Shown: in pieces, positions 4,714 through 5,789 of the stretch
Position numbering within the stretch: the first letter of the stretch is position 1
Layout of the letters: each line of letters begins with the position of its first letter
Origin: Promethearchaeota archaeon
GTDB lineage: Archaea > Asgardarchaeota > Lokiarchaeia > Sigynarchaeales > SOKP01
Assembly (NCBI GenBank): GCA_014729315.1
Contig: WJKD01000049.1
Coordinates: 1 to 5,789, forward strand
Direction of reading: 5' to 3'
DNA: 5,789 bases
Position numbers and translations under genes: made by a program
The notes under the pieces: generated by a model
Database searches by the model: none
Told to the model about the DNA's origin: nothing
Seen by the model: the letters and a program-made list of their open reading frames with translations, nothing else

Positions 4714-5789
4714 ATGGTAGAGAGAAATAATAGTTTGCCAAAAGGATGGATTTCAATTAAATTAGGTCAATTAGTATCTTTTGAATATGGCAAAGGTCTA
4801 GTTAAAAAAGATAGAGTTGAAAAAGGTAATTATCCTGTTTATGGTTCAAATGGAATAGTTGGCTACCACAATGAACATTACGTATCTGAGTCATGCTTGA
4901 TTGTAGGAAGGAAAGGAGCAGTTGGTGCTGTCCATTTAAGCAAAAAACCATCTTGGCCAATAGACACAACCTATTATGTTATTCCTTCACAAAATTTGAA
5001 CTTGTTTTTTTTGTATTACCTATTAAAAAATGTAAGACTGGACAATTTAGATAAATCCACGGCTATTCCGGGATTAAATCGGAATGATGCTTACGTTCAA
5101 AATGTAAAGATACCTCCCCTCCCAGAACAAAACCGCATCGTTACCAAAATCGAAGAACTATTCAGCCAATTGGATGCCGGAATTGCTGAGTTAAAAAAGG
5201 CGCAGGAAGGGCTTAAAATTTATCGCCAGTCGGTTTTGAAATATGCGTTTGAAGGGAAATTGACCGAAGGATGGCGAAAAGAAAATGCGGATAAATTAGA
5301 GCCAGCCCACGAATTGATTAAGCGAATAAAGGCGGAACGGGAGAAGCAATACCAGATAGCGTATGAACAGGCGAGAAAGGAAGGGAAGAAAAAACCGGCA
5401 AAGCCGAAAGAAATGTCGCCGATTGATGAGAGTGAGTTAGCGGAGTTGCCTAAAGGGTGGGAATGGACCTATATCATGAATATTGGAGAAGTTGTTACTG
5501 GTACGACTCCAAGCAAAAAAGAAGCTAAGTACTATTCTAAAAAATATCCCTTTTTTAAACCAACAGATTTAAATTCAGGGTCAAATGTTAGAGAATCGGT
5601 AGATTATCTATCCGAGGCTGGAATTAAGCAAGCTAGATTATTACCAGAAAATAGTACACTAATAACTTGTATTGGAGCTACTATTGGGAAAACAGGAATT
5701 ATTCGGATAAAAGGTGCTTCGAATCAACAAATAAATGCAATCATTCCAAATGTTGAAATTATACCTGATTTTATCTACTACCTATGTAT
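4714..5789 (+). CDS. hsdS: Type I restriction-modification specificity (S) subunit HsdS, 3' end cut by the window edge
   Basis: HsdS chooses the bipartite DNA target of the type I methyltransferase and restriction complex. The open frame runs 358 codons from ATG 4714 to the window end; an in-frame TGA at 4705-4707 excludes a longer start. The first target-recognition domain spans about residues 8-138: LPKGWISIKLGQLVSF, then PVYGSNGIVGY, IVGRKGAVG, WPIDTTYY, and it ends IPPLPEQNRIV. The conserved helical spacer follows (about 139-190: KIEELFSQLDAGIAELKKAQ, SVLKYAFEGKLTEGWR) with a charged Lys/Glu-rich linker (about 200-240). The second domain begins at LPKGWEWTYI (245-254) and shows GTTPSK, KPTDL, ITCIGATIGKTG and ASNQQINAI before the cut. 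TRD samples are about 28% GC and the spacer sample about 45%. Only a weak purine run (GAGAAAAG) precedes the ATG. Recognition sequence cannot be read from this. hsdM would be expected next to it. Confidence 0.95.
   Translation, partial: MVERNNSLPKGWISIKLGQLVSFEYGKGLVKKDRVEKGNYPVYGSNGIVGYHNEHYVSESCLIVGRKGAVGAVHLSKKPSWPIDTTYYVIPSQNLNLFFLYYLLKNVRLDNLDKSTAIPGLNRNDAYVQNVKIPPLPEQNRIVTKIEELFSQLDAGIAELKKAQEGLKIYRQSVLKYAFEGKLTEGWRKENADKLEPAHELIKRIKAEREKQYQIAYEQARKEGKKKPAKPKEMSPIDESELAELPKGWEWTYIMNIGEVVTGTTPSKKEAKYYSKKYPFFKPTDLNSGSNVRESVDYLSEAGIKQARLLPENSTLITCIGATIGKTGIIRIKGASNQQINAIIPNVEIIPDFIYYLC

Overview
The window looks like an accessory, partly mobile segment of a bacterial chromosome. All genes read on the + strand. 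Composition is mosaic: about 28% GC in sampled parts of hsdS, 45% in its spacer, and 70% at the end of the small second gene. I cannot name the organism. Multi-copy repeats built on CTCTGTG with a GxxExxY gene between them are, as I recall, common in environmental Gram-negative and candidate-phylum genomes. A member of the Bacteroidota/Calditrichota-like groups is a guess only.

Left part (1-1125). The window opens inside a gene whose C-terminal 218 residues match, from memory, the end of the CHC2 zinc-finger/toprim DNA-primase-like proteins of integrated elements, including a winged-helix-like segment. A 107-residue protein of unknown function follows, with a conspicuous WWQGGQ motif. A perfect 11-bp inverted repeat lies just before its most likely start and may be an operator. 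The pair looks like the replication end of an integrated element. No integrase is visible.

Middle and right (1126-5789). An AT-rich gap with a possible promoter leads to a complete type I restriction subunit gene, hsdR (941 aa, EcoEI-like), with nuclease and helicase motifs intact. A short gene for a GxxExxY protein (small PD-(D/E)XK-like fold, function unknown) follows, then the start of hsdS (358 codons, cut by the window edge), which carries one complete target-recognition domain and part of a second. No hsdM is present, so the methyltransferase must lie downstream or elsewhere if the system is functional.

The most unusual structure is the GxxExxY gene and its surroundings. It sits between hsdR and hsdS and is bracketed by two long imperfect hairpins made of four copies of one repeat unit, arranged A-B-gene-B-A, where B is roughly the reverse complement of A. 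The two outer A units are identical over 27 bases in direct orientation, and the repeats begin a few bases after each neighbouring stop codon. This looks like a compact repeat-bracketed cassette inserted into a restriction-modification operon without breaking either gene.
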